A stretch of DNA of 64,000 nt from JAVJSU01 sp040219275 (GCA_040219275.1 JAVJSU010000023.1:290214-354213), one strand, 5' to 3'; counted from the stretch's first letter, positions 17,343 through 26,826 are shown. Notes: generated by a model not told the origin, from the letters alone. Translations and numbers: made by a program.

Positions 17343-18236
17343 TCATCGTTTCTTTTGTCTGGGATCAAGCAGATCGCGTAAGCCTTCACCGAGCATATTA
17401 AAACCAAGTGTAAACAGCATGATTCCCAGACCGGGGAAAATCGACAGGTAAGCATATTGGCGGATGTATTGCTGTGCCTCTGCAAGCATTCGCCCCCATG
17501 TGGGTGTGGAGGGTTCCAGACCGATGCCGAGGAAGCTCAAGCCTGCTTCCGTTAAGATTGCACCTGCCGTGCTAATCGTCATGACAACCATAACGGGACC
17601 AAGTGCATTCGGCAAAATATGGCGGATCATGATGCGTGGTGTGCGAACCCCAATGCTCAAAGCCGCCTCAATATATTGCTGTTCTTTGATCGCAATGAAG
17701 CTACTTCTCATTAAACGTGAGTAAAAGGGCCAGCTAGAAACAGCGATTGCCAGCACAAGGCGGTCTAGCCCTGCACCCAATACGGAGACAATGCCTATCG
17801 TAAGCACCAATCCCGGAATTGCCAGAAAGGTATCTGTAAGGCGAGAAATAATACTATCGACCCAACCACCGAAATAGCCAGCCAATGCGCCAAGTGTTGA
17901 GCCGACAAGCGCAGATAGTGTTACAGCGGCAAGCCCAACCACCAGCGAAACACGCGCACCAAAAACCATTTTTGTAAAGACATCGCGTCCTAATTGATCT
18001 GTGCCGAGAATGTGCAGGCTATTTGGCTCGATAAAGCGATCACGCGGGGCAGGGCGGGTGGGGCTAAATGTCGTGATGAAATCTGCGCTGACTGCCATGC
18101 CAATAATGATTAAGACGATTATTAACCCGATCATCGCTTGTGGATTGCGGATGAATTGGCGCACAAATCCGGGCTTGATGGGCGCTTGTGGCGCAATGCT
18201 GATTGGCAACGTTGAGGGTGCTGTCTTGATCGTCAT
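17343..18236 (-). CDS. ABC transporter permease, DppC/OppC family
   Basis: A 297-residue inner-membrane permease of the peptide/nickel ABC importer group. It has an N-terminal cytoplasmic tail, a first membrane helix (AMIGLIIVLIIIGMAVSA), the OppC-type extracytoplasmic segment HILGTDQLGRDVFTKMVFGA, and the EAA-like coupling loop EAALSIGVRTPRIMIRHILP. At least five further hydrophobic segments follow. It pairs with the DppB-type gene 4 bp upstream. Given its place in the muropeptide operon, the probable cargo is muropeptide or cell-wall peptide. No ATPase gene of the DppD/DppF type occurs in the operon. Confidence 0.93.
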   Translation of the reverse strand: MTIKTAPSTLPISIAPQAPIKPGFVRQFIRNPQAMIGLIIVLIIIGMAVSADFITTFSPTRPAPRDRFIEPNSLHILGTDQLGRDVFTKMVFGARVSLVVGLAAVTLSALVGSTLGALAGYFGGWVDSIISRLTDTFLAIPGLVLTIGIVSVLGAGLDRLVLAIAVSSWPFYSRLMRSSFIAIKEQQYIEAALSIGVRTPRIMIRHILPNALGPVMVVMTISTAGAILTEAGLSFLGIGLEPSTPTWGRMLAEAQQYIRQYAYLSIFPGLGIMLFTLGFNMLGEGLRDLLDPRQKKR

Positions 18237-18240
18237 AGGG

Positions 18241-19173
18241 CTAATCTGTTCTCAAACGGGGGTCAATATAAACGTAAAGCAGGTCAACGAATAAATTCGT
18301 GAGCACGATTGAAATGGCGATAATCAACACGGTTGCCTGAGTAACAGGAAAATCACGCGAGAAGATAGAATCTACCAGCAAATCACCTACGCCAGGCAAT
18401 CCGAAAACACGCTCAATGATGACCGATCCGCTCACTAAATAGCCAAGCTGTACACCGGCGACGGTCACAATCGGGATGAGTGCGTTGCGTAACCCATGCT
18501 TGAATATGACGGCGCGGCTCGCTAGACCTTTGGCGCGGGCAGTACGTAGGTAATCTTCGTTCAAAATATCGAGCATCGTGCCACGCACAAAACGGGACAT
18601 AAAGGCGATGCGCGGGATGGCGATGGTCATGGCAGGAAGAATTAAATAACGTGGATCACCACCACCAACTCCCAATGCAGGCAACCATTCCAGCCGCACG
18701 GCGAATAAAAGGATCATCATGATTCCCAGCCAGAATGACGGAATTGACACGCCGATCATGCTGAGTACCTGCACAATATAATCAATTGCCGAATTACGTT
18801 TTACGGCTGTGAGCACGCCGAGTGGAATGGCGATGAGATAGGAAATGATGAACGCAGTGCCCGCTAACCGGAGCGTATAAGGCAATTCCTCGGCGATGAG
18901 TGTGCCTACCTCGCGCCGACTAATGATGGATTTGCCGAAATCAAGACTAACGACATCTGTTAAATAATCCACATATTGAATTGGCACAGCGCGATTCAAG
19001 CCAAGGTCTTGACGCAGTTGTTCGGCTTCCTGTACAGCTTCAGGACGGGGATCGCCGGCATAGATCATGTCAATCGGGTCGCCAGAGATACGCATCAGGA
19101 AAAAGACAACGGTGACGACTGCCCACATTGTCAACATACCCTGTATGAGGCGATAGAAAATTTGTTTACTCAT
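18241..19173 (-). CDS. ABC transporter permease, DppB/OppB family
   Basis: A 310-residue permease with the DppB start (FYRLIQGMLTMWAVVTVVFF plus the extracytoplasmic region LRQDLGLNRAVPIQYVDYL) and the coupling-loop stretch YLRTARAKGLASRAVIFKHG. It has six predicted membrane segments and the usual family length. It follows the binding-protein gene after about 90 bp that hold a stable hairpin, and precedes the DppC-type gene by 4 bp. It forms the translocation pore with that partner. Confidence 0.93.
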   Translation of the reverse strand: MSKQIFYRLIQGMLTMWAVVTVVFFLMRISGDPIDMIYAGDPRPEAVQEAEQLRQDLGLNRAVPIQYVDYLTDVVSLDFGKSIISRREVGTLIAEELPYTLRLAGTAFIISYLIAIPLGVLTAVKRNSAIDYIVQVLSMIGVSIPSFWLGIMMILLFAVRLEWLPALGVGGGDPRYLILPAMTIAIPRIAFMSRFVRGTMLDILNEDYLRTARAKGLASRAVIFKHGLRNALIPIVTVAGVQLGYLVSGSVIIERVFGLPGVGDLLVDSIFSRDFPVTQATVLIIAISIVLTNLFVDLLYVYIDPRLRTD

Positions 19174-19199
19174 GGTTTTTCGCCGTTAGGATGCAAAGG

Positions 19200-19235
19200 C
19201 TGGAAGCCCTGTTTGAATTCAACGGGGGCTTCCAG
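19200..19235 (-). other. Hairpin between binding-protein and permease genes
   Basis: A 10-bp inverted repeat (CTGGAAGCCC and GGGCTTCCAG, loop 16 nt) between the stop of the solute-binding protein and the first permease. It has no U-tract. Hairpins here are common in binding-protein operons, where they stabilise the upstream message and give more binding protein than permease. Confidence 0.55.
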
Positions 19236-19260
19236 TGAAGGTAAAGGTTAGTTGGTCTAA

Positions 19261-20886
19261 CTAGCCGACCAATTCTACGGCGCGTAACCAGTAGAATACA
19301 TCTGTCGGGCGTGGCATGGGTTGCAAACCAGACAGACGGTCACTGCGATATGCACGCAGATATGCGGAGCTATACAGGAAGACCGCGACGGTATCTTCGT
19401 CAACCAATAGGCGCTGGGCTTCGTTGTAAATGTCCAGACGTGCCGCCGCATCAGCTGTTTGTTGTCCGGTAATCAGCAGATCATTGGTTGCAGGGTTGTT
19501 ATAGCTAAACACGCGACCACCCAATTGATCGTTGTGGAATACCCAGTAAATATGATCCGGGTCGCTGATGTTGCCGAAGCTATACAGCGCCAATTCAGAT
19601 TCACCGGAGCGGACTTCACTATAGTATGAGCCTGCGTCAACTTCTTGAATTTCGACATCGATGCCAACATCTTCAAGATAGAATTCGATCAGAATAGCTT
19701 CGTCCACAAGGCTGGAAATTGTCTTGAGTTGGAAGGTAATGCTACCATCCCATCCGGCTTCCGCCAGTAATTCACGAGCCTGGTCAGGATCATACGGGAA
19801 GCAGTTGACCTCGGTGTTATAGAAGCCAGAGTTCACGCTCAACGGTCCGCAGGTGCGGGTTGCCAGATCACCATATAATCCGGTGATTTCGTCTTGATCG
19901 ACCGCATAAGCGATTGCCTGACGGACGAGGACGTTATCCAGACCGGGGGTGGATTGGTTCATTGTCAGCATTTCGTAACCAAGACCGGGGCTGATGAGTA
20001 CTTCGATATTGTCTTCGTTTTGCAGACGTTCCACATCGGTATCGGGTACGTCAAGAACGAGGTCAAAGTCGCCGGATTCTAGACCGATCATGCGGGATGT
20101 AGTGTCTTCCACGAAGCGATAGACGAGGCGATCAACATTTGGTGCGCCACCCCAGTAATTTTCGTTCGCAACTAAGGTGATTTGCTCACCACGTTGCCAG
20201 CTATCGAGCATGAAAGGACCTGTACCAATATAGGCTGAAGGTTCTGTCCAGTTTTCACCATTTTCGACCGAACGAATGGCGGCTTCACGCACTTGTTCTG
20301 CGGTGAGTTCATTGCCGTCTGCATCTGTACCCGCTTCGTAAGTTGCATTTTCAACTTCTTCGTAGAGCGGAGCGACGATGTGTTCTGGAATAATAATCAT
20401 ATTTAAGGGAAGATTTTGCTTCAGGAACGGTCCCTGGGGTCCGTTGGTGTTGACGATGACCGTGTGGTCATCTACGACCTCTACCGGATTTTCAGGATCA
20501 AGCCCGAATTGTGTGATGGGGCGGGAATTACGTGCCAGCGAGAAAACAACATCGGCGGCGGTGAAGGGTTCACCGTCATGCCACATCGCATCCGGCTGTA
20601 AATTAAATTGATAGGAGTCTTCGTCAAGTTGCTCGTAAGAAGCCGCAAGTCCAGGGATGAGGACATCGGTGCGGGTGTCATGATACATTAGGGGTTCGAA
20701 GATTTGCCACATGACGGCGAACGTGCTTGACGTTAGACTATAGTTACGAATATCAAGACTGGTTGGCTCCGATGACAAGCCAATAGTGACGGTTGCATCG
20801 TCCTGTGCGAAGGCAATGCCAGACATCAACGGGACGAGCATCACCACGATCAAAATTAAAATAGTAACTCTCAACGCTTTTTTCAT
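19261..20886 (-). CDS. Extracellular solute-binding protein, family 5 (peptide/oligopeptide type)
   Basis: About 541 residues. The signal peptide (MKKALRVTILILIVVMLVPL then a cleavage site near AFA-QDD) is of the standard secretory type; no lipobox Cys is seen, unusual for an ABC importer without an outer membrane. Family-5 features include LAASYEQLDEDSYQFNLQP, MWHDGEPFTAADVVFSLAR, YIGTGPFMLDSWQRGEQI and VRQAIAYAVDQDEI. The ATG at 20886 has GGAG 8 nt before it; the upstream in-frame ATG has no site. It is the first gene of the salvage operon and presumably captures muropeptides or cell-wall peptides (MppA-like role, inferred from context). Confidence 0.92.
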   Translation of the reverse strand: MKKALRVTILILIVVMLVPLMSGIAFAQDDATVTIGLSSEPTSLDIRNYSLTSSTFAVMWQIFEPLMYHDTRTDVLIPGLAASYEQLDEDSYQFNLQPDAMWHDGEPFTAADVVFSLARNSRPITQFGLDPENPVEVVDDHTVIVNTNGPQGPFLKQNLPLNMIIIPEHIVAPLYEEVENATYEAGTDADGNELTAEQVREAAIRSVENGENWTEPSAYIGTGPFMLDSWQRGEQITLVANENYWGGAPNVDRLVYRFVEDTTSRMIGLESGDFDLVLDVPDTDVERLQNEDNIEVLISPGLGYEMLTMNQSTPGLDNVLVRQAIAYAVDQDEITGLYGDLATRTCGPLSVNSGFYNTEVNCFPYDPDQARELLAEAGWDGSITFQLKTISSLVDEAILIEFYLEDVGIDVEIQEVDAGSYYSEVRSGESELALYSFGNISDPDHIYWVFHNDQLGGRVFSYNNPATNDLLITGQQTADAAARLDIYNEAQRLLVDEDTVAVFLYSSAYLRAYRSDRLSGLQPMPRPTDVFYWLRAVELVG

Positions 20887-20909
20887 TGAAAACTCCATTT
20901 ACTTAGGAC

Positions 20910-20939
20910 AGATAACGATATTTTACCTATTTATTTCAA
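20910..20939 (-). promoter_or_regulatory. Candidate promoter of the muropeptide salvage operon
   Basis: On the minus strand a -35-like TTGAAA (20939-20934) and a -10-like TTATCT (20915-20910) are separated by 18 nt, just upstream of the binding-protein gene. Sigma-70-like by pattern only. Confidence 0.4.
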
Positions 20940-21284
20940 CCTGACCACAAGTACAGGCTAGAATTGGTCTTAGTAGCATATTTTTTAGATGCGAATCATG
21001 GTTTAATTTATGCTATAACTAACAAAAGTATGACTTTCAGATCATTTTTATGATACATTTTGACCCATTATAGACCTTTACAATCTATAGGGTTATATGG
21101 TATTCTTATATAGTGTTTAAAAGAATTTGAAACTGGGGAACTGAATAAGTGAATATTCTTTACATGGGTCATCCACGCACATAAATCCCCATTGATCTAA
21201 CGGTCTTCATTCACAAAATCATGAAGAAAAGCATCATTAACATTGTAAATTTCAATTTCCTGTTTATTCAGGGGGTAATGTCTC
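20940..21284. other. Divergent intergenic region, AT-rich, no gene
   Basis: About 345 bp between the salvage operon and the exporter genes. It is AT-rich with no convincing open frame. It carries the candidate promoter for the exporter (see 21077-21106) and a Shine-Dalgarno AGGGGG at its right end. No riboswitch or strong terminator was recognised. Confidence 0.5.
21077..21106 (+). promoter_or_regulatory. Candidate promoter of the ABC exporter genes
   Basis: TTTACA (21077-21082) and TATTCT (21101-21106) with 18-nt spacing, about 180 bp before the first exporter gene. A weak sigma-70-like match; other AT-rich hexamers nearby could serve instead. Confidence 0.3.
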
Positions 21285-23102
21285 TTGGCAGTAGTAAGTA
21301 TCAACAACACTGAATTTGATATGCAACGGGCGCTTTCTGAAAACCGCTTAAAAGGTTTGTGGTTGATGATGGAAGGTTTCCGCTGGCAATATGGCGGGGC
21401 GATGGTGGCGCTTGGTGTGTCTGCTGTGGCACGGGTAGGCGCATATCTTCTGATTGCACAATTCGTCGATGAAGTCCTTCCCGGTGATAATATCCTACGC
21501 CTCGCTCTGCTCTATGGTTTAGGTTTCATTCTGTTGTCTTTTGTACAGGGTAGTTCATCTTATATAAGTGGTCGGTGGGCGGCATACACAGCTGAAAGTG
21601 TCGCTAAACGCTTACGTGATTATCTATTTAATCATGTACAGCGCATGTCATTTACATATCATGACAAGATGCAAACAGGTGAATTATTACAGAGGTGTAC
21701 GTCGGATGTGGATGCAGTCCGGCGTTTTTATGTGGAGCAGGGTGCTGAAATTGGGCGTATTACGTTACTCTTTATCGTGAACTTTGCCGCGATTATGATG
21801 ATTAACGTTCCTCTGGCATTTGCGTCTGTAGTCGTGATTCCATTCGTGCTGATGCTCTCGACATTTTTCTTTAAGCGTATTTCCGATCGCTACGAAGCCT
21901 TTCAGAATCAGGAAGCGGTCGTTTCTAATCGCTTACAGGAAAATCTGAGCGCGGTGCGTGTCGTAAAAGCCTTCGCACGTCAGCAATATGAGATGGAAAA
22001 ATTTGAAGTTGAGAATTATGAGCAATTTCATCGCGGGCGCGTTTTGACCATGATGCACAGTCTATTCTGGCCCTTTAGTGATGCGCTGACCAGCTCACAA
22101 TTGCTGGGCGGGTTGGTTCTTGGTGCATTTATGGTGATTAACGATCAGATCACATTGGGGCAATATCTCGCTTATGCCGGTATGGTGCGTATGATTATCT
22201 TCCCGATCCAAAATTTGGGACGGCTGATTGTACAGACTTCTACCGGGTTAGTGTCTTATGATCGTGTGATGGACATTGTGAAAGAAGAGCGTGAATTTCT
22301 CGCCGAAGATGCGACTCCGCCGGTTTCTGACTTACGTGGCGAGATCGTCTTTAAGAACTTAACATTTGAATATGAGACGGGTATGCCCGTTTTGCGTGAC
22401 ATCAACTTTAAATGTGAAGCGGGGCAAACGGTCGCATTGCTCGGCGCGACGGGTAGCGGTAAAACATCACTCGTGAATCTGTTGGCACGTTTTTATGATT
22501 ACACAACGGGTAGTATTACGCTGGATGGAATTGAGTTGAGAGAATATCCACGCCGATTCTTGCGTGAGAATATCGGCATGGTCGAACAAGAACCGTTCCT
22601 GTTTTCACTGACGATCCGCGAAAACATTACCTATAGCGTGGGACGTGACGTGAGCGATTCAGAAGTAGAAGCGGCGGCACGGGCGGCACAAATTCATGAT
22701 GTGATTATGAATAAGTTCCCTGATGGCTATGAAACATTGGTCGGTGAACGCGGTGTGACGCTTTCCGGCGGGCAAAAACAGCGTGTGGCATTGGCGCGTA
22801 CCCTACTCAAAAACCCGCGTATTCTGGTGCTTGATGACGCAACATCCTCGGTGGATACAGGCACAGAAGCACACATTCGGGCGGCATTGAAGCGCATGAT
22901 GAAAGGGCGTACATCGTTCATCATCGCGCATCGCATTCAAACCGTGATGCACGCTGATTTGATCCTCGTATTGGAACATGGACGCATCGTGCAGACAGGT
23001 ACGCACGTAGACTTGATCGCACAGGACGGTGTGTACAAACGCACGTATGAGATGCAGTCGCGCATTGACGACGAATTAGAGAAGGAACTTGCAAGTGTCT
23101 GA
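21285..23102 (+). CDS. ABC exporter half-transporter, degenerate-site subunit
   Basis: A 605-residue type IV (exporter-fold) half-transporter: six membrane segments in about residues 30-310, then a nucleotide-binding domain. Walker A is LLGATGSGKTS (about residue 385), the signature is LSGGQKQR (about 490) and Walker B is ILVLDDATSSVD. The residue after the Walker B Asp is Asp instead of the catalytic Glu, so this subunit's own ATP site should hydrolyse poorly. Starts on TTG at 21285 with AGGGGG 9 nt upstream; a nearby ATG is out of frame. It overlaps the next half-transporter, and the two form a heterodimer like BmrCD or TM287/288. Substrate unknown; drug or lipid export is usual for the family. 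Confidence 0.92.
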   Translation: MAVVSINNTEFDMQRALSENRLKGLWLMMEGFRWQYGGAMVALGVSAVARVGAYLLIAQFVDEVLPGDNILRLALLYGLGFILLSFVQGSSSYISGRWAAYTAESVAKRLRDYLFNHVQRMSFTYHDKMQTGELLQRCTSDVDAVRRFYVEQGAEIGRITLLFIVNFAAIMMINVPLAFASVVVIPFVLMLSTFFFKRISDRYEAFQNQEAVVSNRLQENLSAVRVVKAFARQQYEMEKFEVENYEQFHRGRVLTMMHSLFWPFSDALTSSQLLGGLVLGAFMVINDQITLGQYLAYAGMVRMIIFPIQNLGRLIVQTSTGLVSYDRVMDIVKEEREFLAEDATPPVSDLRGEIVFKNLTFEYETGMPVLRDINFKCEAGQTVALLGATGSGKTSLVNLLARFYDYTTGSITLDGIELREYPRRFLRENIGMVEQEPFLFSLTIRENITYSVGRDVSDSEVEAAARAAQIHDVIMNKFPDGYETLVGERGVTLSGGQKQRVALARTLLKNPRILVLDDATSSVDTGTEAHIRAALKRMMKGRTSFIIAHRIQTVMHADLILVLEHGRIVQTGTHVDLIAQDGVYKRTYEMQSRIDDELEKELASV

Positions 23103-24945
23103 TGATGTGAGATTTGAAGAAGAAGAGTTTCAAACGCAATTCAATGGCGGAACAATCATGCGAATTCTTGGCACGGTTAAACCCCATTGGCGCTGGGTTC
23201 TGGGCTTCTTAATATCTGTGGGGTTGGTTTCTGTAACAGAATCCTACTTCACGTATTTGAATAAACGGATGATTGATGAAGGTATTCTCGCCCGTGATAC
23301 CGCGGCGCTGAAATCAATTGCTATTGAGTATGGTGTGTTGATGGTCATTTTCGTGGTGATGATTTTCACATTTATCTATCTTGCGGGTGTGTTGGGACAT
23401 CGTGTGCAGTATGATCTGCGAAAGCATCTGTTTGACCATTTGCAGACACTCTCGTTTTCATATTTTGATCGTACGCCGGTTGGCTGGATTATCTCTCGTG
23501 TGACATCCGATACCACCCGTATTGCTGATCTGGTAACGTGGGGAATGCTCGATGTGACGTGGGCGATTTTGAACATCATCACCGCGTTTGGCTTTATGTT
23601 CGCCATCAATTGGCGACTTGCCTTGATTGTGCTGGCGTTGTTCCCTATTTTGCTGATGGTTGCGGTCTGGTTCAAGAAGCGGATTCTGGTGGAATTTCGG
23701 ATTGCGCGTAAGCTCAACTCCAAGATTACCGGCACGTATAACGAAAACATCACAGGTGTGCGGGTTATCAAGGCACTCAACCGTGAAAATCAGAATTTGC
23801 ATGAATTCGGTGAATTGACGGGCGAGATGTATCGTTCATCGTTCCGTGCCGCGTGGCTTTCCGCATTGTTTCTGCCAATGGTGCAGATTATCAGTGCGGT
23901 AGCGATTGGTTTGATCGTGTGGTATGGCGGAGTGAACATCAATAGCACCGTCGGAGGTTTGACGATTGGTGGTTTGCAGGCGTTTATCTCCTACATTACG
24001 TTTATGATGTGGCCCGTGCAGGATATGGCGCGTGTGTATGCACAGATGCAACAATCGGTGGCTTCTGCGGAGCGTGTATTCTCGCTGGTAGACGCACAAC
24101 CTGATTTGGTTGACCGTGAAGGATCAGTTGATCCAGGGACAATCCGCGGTGATATTGAATTCACAAATGTGAATTTCTTCTACGAGGCAAATAAGCCAGT
24201 CTTAAAGAACTTCAACTTGAAGATTCGGGAAGGGGAGACCATCGCACTGGTGGGTCCAACGGGACACGGTAAAAGTACGATAGTGAACTTACTGTGTCGT
24301 TTCTATGAGCCGGTTTCCGGTAGCATTACGATCAACGGGCAAGATTATACAACGATGCCGATGCACGCGATTCATTCACGGATCGGTATGGTGTTGCAAA
24401 CGCCATATTTGTTCTCCGGTACAATCCGTGAGAACATCCAATATGGACGTTTAGACGCGACAGAAGACGAAATTATCCATGCGGCGACACTCGCTGGTGC
24501 GGATGAATTTATTGTTGCTCTAGAAAAAGGGTATGATGAAGAAGTTGGTGAGGGTGGTGTACTGCTTTCCGTCGGGCAAAAGCAATTGTTGAGTCTGGCG
24601 CGGGCGATTCTCTCTCAGCCTGAATTGCTGATTATGGATGAGGCGACAAGCTCGGTAGATACAATTACGGAGGCGCTTATTCAGCAAGGGATGGACGAGT
24701 TGATGAAAGACCGCACCAGTTTTGTCATCGCGCATCGTCTTTCGACCATCAAACGTGCTGATCGCATCATCGTCATCGAAAACGGTGAAATTGCAGAAAT
24801 CGGTACGCATCAAGAACTGTTAAAAGCGCGTGGACATTACTACGAACTGTATACTAATCAATTCCGCACTGAGTTGGAAACGCGCCTCAATAGCGCAGAT
24901 GCAAGTGACGAGCAAGTTGAAGATGAAATGATCATTCACGCCTAG
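23095..24945 (+). CDS. ABC exporter half-transporter, catalytic subunit
   Basis: About 616 residues with a membrane domain and a nucleotide-binding domain. Walker A is LVGPTGHGKST (about residue 385); Walker B is LLIMDEATSSVD, with the catalytic Glu present; the signature is LSVGQKQL, which departs from LSGGQ. With its partner this gives one consensus ATP site (this Walker B plus the partner's LSGGQ) and one degenerate site. The GTG at 23095 is preferred, with AAGGAA 7 nt before it and an 8-bp overlap with the upstream gene; a TTG six bases earlier is possible. The N-terminal extension before the first helix is acidic (FEEEEF). A bidirectional terminator follows. Confidence 0.92.
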   Translation: MSDDVRFEEEEFQTQFNGGTIMRILGTVKPHWRWVLGFLISVGLVSVTESYFTYLNKRMIDEGILARDTAALKSIAIEYGVLMVIFVVMIFTFIYLAGVLGHRVQYDLRKHLFDHLQTLSFSYFDRTPVGWIISRVTSDTTRIADLVTWGMLDVTWAILNIITAFGFMFAINWRLALIVLALFPILLMVAVWFKKRILVEFRIARKLNSKITGTYNENITGVRVIKALNRENQNLHEFGELTGEMYRSSFRAAWLSALFLPMVQIISAVAIGLIVWYGGVNINSTVGGLTIGGLQAFISYITFMMWPVQDMARVYAQMQQSVASAERVFSLVDAQPDLVDREGSVDPGTIRGDIEFTNVNFFYEANKPVLKNFNLKIREGETIALVGPTGHGKSTIVNLLCRFYEPVSGSITINGQDYTTMPMHAIHSRIGMVLQTPYLFSGTIRENIQYGRLDATEDEIIHAATLAGADEFIVALEKGYDEEVGEGGVLLSVGQKQLLSLARAILSQPELLIMDEATSSVDTITEALIQQGMDELMKDRTSFVIAHRLSTIKRADRIIVIENGEIAEIGTHQELLKARGHYYELYTNQFRTELETRLNSADASDEQVEDEMIIHA

Positions 24946-24968
24946 GGCGGTTCGTAAGACCATCAATA

Positions 24969-25006
24969 AAAAGACCTCTTGCCACTATCGGCATGAGGTC
25001 TTTTTT
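24969..25006. terminator. Bidirectional intrinsic terminator
   Basis: Stem AAAGACCTC / GAGGTCTTT, extended by TTGCC/GGCAT with one mismatch, and runs of T on both strands. It serves the exporter genes (plus) and the SH3/Excalibur gene (minus), which converge here. Confidence 0.85.
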
Positions 25007-25023
25007 ATAGATATTTGGCTAGC

Positions 25024-26757
25024 CTAATTTGCTGGACAACGCACGACTTCACAAGGTATGCCGTCGTTGTCTGGATCAAGGTTGAAGTTTCCCGCATTCA
25101 AACAGGCATAGGCTTCATCACAGGAGGAAAGCTGTTCGCAGGAAAGCCCGGTACTCGGGCAGACCGCGTTGCGATCCGGTGCTGGATTTGAAGAATCGAA
25201 TCCTAAGCCCTGATTAGGTGGTGTTACTGTGATTACTGGTAACCCACTACCTGTTCCCGGTGCTATTGGGTTGCTTGGTGAGGCTACGATTGGCTGACCT
25301 GTAACGGGATCAATAATGAGGAAGTTCGTGAGTACAGATCCCGGTTGAATGACCGAAATAAGCACGACGAATTCACCGCTTAATGGTTCCTCTGGTTGCT
25401 GGAAGTTGCTGAGTACGAGCAAATAACGTCCCGTTTGTGGCACAAGTAATGGACCTACGCTAAAGAGTTGTGTAGTGGACGCACTTGAGCCTGTAGCGAG
25501 GAAGTTGGTTGGATTATCAAACGGACTCACCGAGAGGATAAAGTTAATATTGCCGCCCGTCCGTTGATAGACCTCAACGATGAGGTTTTGTCCTTGCGCG
25601 GCATCAAAACAGAAGCCTGTTGCTGTTTTCTGCGGTGTAAAGCTATCTGATGCTAATTGACCGACTGAGATGATTTTTAGAATATCCACACCGCCACCGA
25701 AAGCGAATAGACATTCATCATCTGCCAATTCACGATCAGGCGGGATTAACTCTGCGATACGCCGTCTCAATTCCGTAAATTGACTATCTGCCAGCGCCAC
25801 AACGTCCAACGCACCGATGACCGTTGCCTGTCCAACTGGATTGACTGTGCCCGGTTGGTTACAGACTTCGATGAACAAATCAATCGAACGTCGAATGTTT
25901 GCCATCGCGTCGTTGAATAGTGTCTGGATGGGGTCTAGCTGAACGTAAAACGCCGCTAGAAGCTGATTCGGGATATTATAGTCGCTGGGACGCGCCGGAT
26001 ACGGTTGACAGCTTGCACGCCCCGTTAAGGCGGAATCCGCCCATGATGCACGGATTGAATCCAGCGATGGTTGTGCAAGGTTGATGCGATCTAATAGAAA
26101 ACGCAGGGTCGCAATGTAATCTTCTTCGACAGGCTGTGAGATCGGCAACGATTCCGCCACGACACCATCAACGGGCAAGCTGGCTAAATTCGCGCCGTTT
26201 TGCACCTCAATGTAACGTGTGGCGATCCAACCGAGCGTGCCTTCAAAGTTGATTTGCACCCATCCACTGCTGGCAGTACGCCCTAAGAGCGGTACGACAC
26301 TGTTGAATGGTGCATTGGCGAGCACGGGATAGCCTGTACTTGGACCCGCGCGTACCCGTAACCCACTGGTGAGTTGCGCCGAAATAGCACTGCTGGCACT
26401 CGACAATCCGGCACGGGGCGACTCAAAACCGCCATAGGGGATCGTGCGTGGATCAGCAACCGGTAACGCACCCACATCACCCGCGAGTATGGTCAAAGTG
26501 GCGACATTAACCCAGCCCTCATCCCCATTGAAATCGACACGTAACCACTCATTATCAGGGCTACGGGCTGTGATGACTTCAAAGATCCAGCCAGATGGAA
26601 CAGTGCCACGAACAGTCGCACCAATCGCTGGCACAACGCGGACATTTGCAAATTCATTAACGACGACTGCTCTTACACCGCTTTGTGCGCTCGCAATATT
26701 CACACTAATTAATAAAGCAATGGCAAGCAGTACAATTGAGAATGCCTTTTTCTGCAT
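25024..26757 (-). CDS. Secreted protein with two SH3-like domains and a C-terminal Excalibur domain
   Basis: About 577 residues. A signal peptide (FSIVLLAIALLISVNIASA) is followed by two bacterial SH3 repeats: one near residues 28-95 (ANVRVVPAIGATVRG to EGWVNVATL) and one near 130-190 (LRVRAGPSTGYPVLA to LGWIATRYIEV). A long central region without a clear family follows. The C-terminal 50 residues are an Excalibur calcium-binding domain: paired cysteines and NLDPDNDGIPCE, the characteristic DxDxDGxxCE loop. SH3b domains usually bind cell-wall peptides, so a wall-associated role outside the membrane is likely. The ATG at 26757 has AGGTGG 5 nt upstream; the open frame extends three codons further. 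Confidence 0.88.
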   Translation of the reverse strand: MQKKAFSIVLLAIALLISVNIASAQSGVRAVVVNEFANVRVVPAIGATVRGTVPSGWIFEVITARSPDNEWLRVDFNGDEGWVNVATLTILAGDVGALPVADPRTIPYGGFESPRAGLSSASSAISAQLTSGLRVRAGPSTGYPVLANAPFNSVVPLLGRTASSGWVQINFEGTLGWIATRYIEVQNGANLASLPVDGVVAESLPISQPVEEDYIATLRFLLDRINLAQPSLDSIRASWADSALTGRASCQPYPARPSDYNIPNQLLAAFYVQLDPIQTLFNDAMANIRRSIDLFIEVCNQPGTVNPVGQATVIGALDVVALADSQFTELRRRIAELIPPDRELADDECLFAFGGGVDILKIISVGQLASDSFTPQKTATGFCFDAAQGQNLIVEVYQRTGGNINFILSVSPFDNPTNFLATGSSASTTQLFSVGPLLVPQTGRYLLVLSNFQQPEEPLSGEFVVLISVIQPGSVLTNFLIIDPVTGQPIVASPSNPIAPGTGSGLPVITVTPPNQGLGFDSSNPAPDRNAVCPSTGLSCEQLSSCDEAYACLNAGNFNLDPDNDGIPCEVVRCPAN

Positions 26758-26826
26758 AGGCACCACCTTTCCTTGCGTACTTATGTAGTATAACAGCGGA
26801 GTGCGAATAGCAATAGCAATATGCGC

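Noticed and set aside
17339..17485. Upstream extension of the beta-lactamase-fold hydrolase
   Set aside because: It lies inside the permease gene in another frame and looks random; the ATG at 17338 follows the permease stop.
23376..23802. Minus-strand frames inside the second exporter gene
   Set aside because: Shadows of the conserved membrane domain on the other strand.
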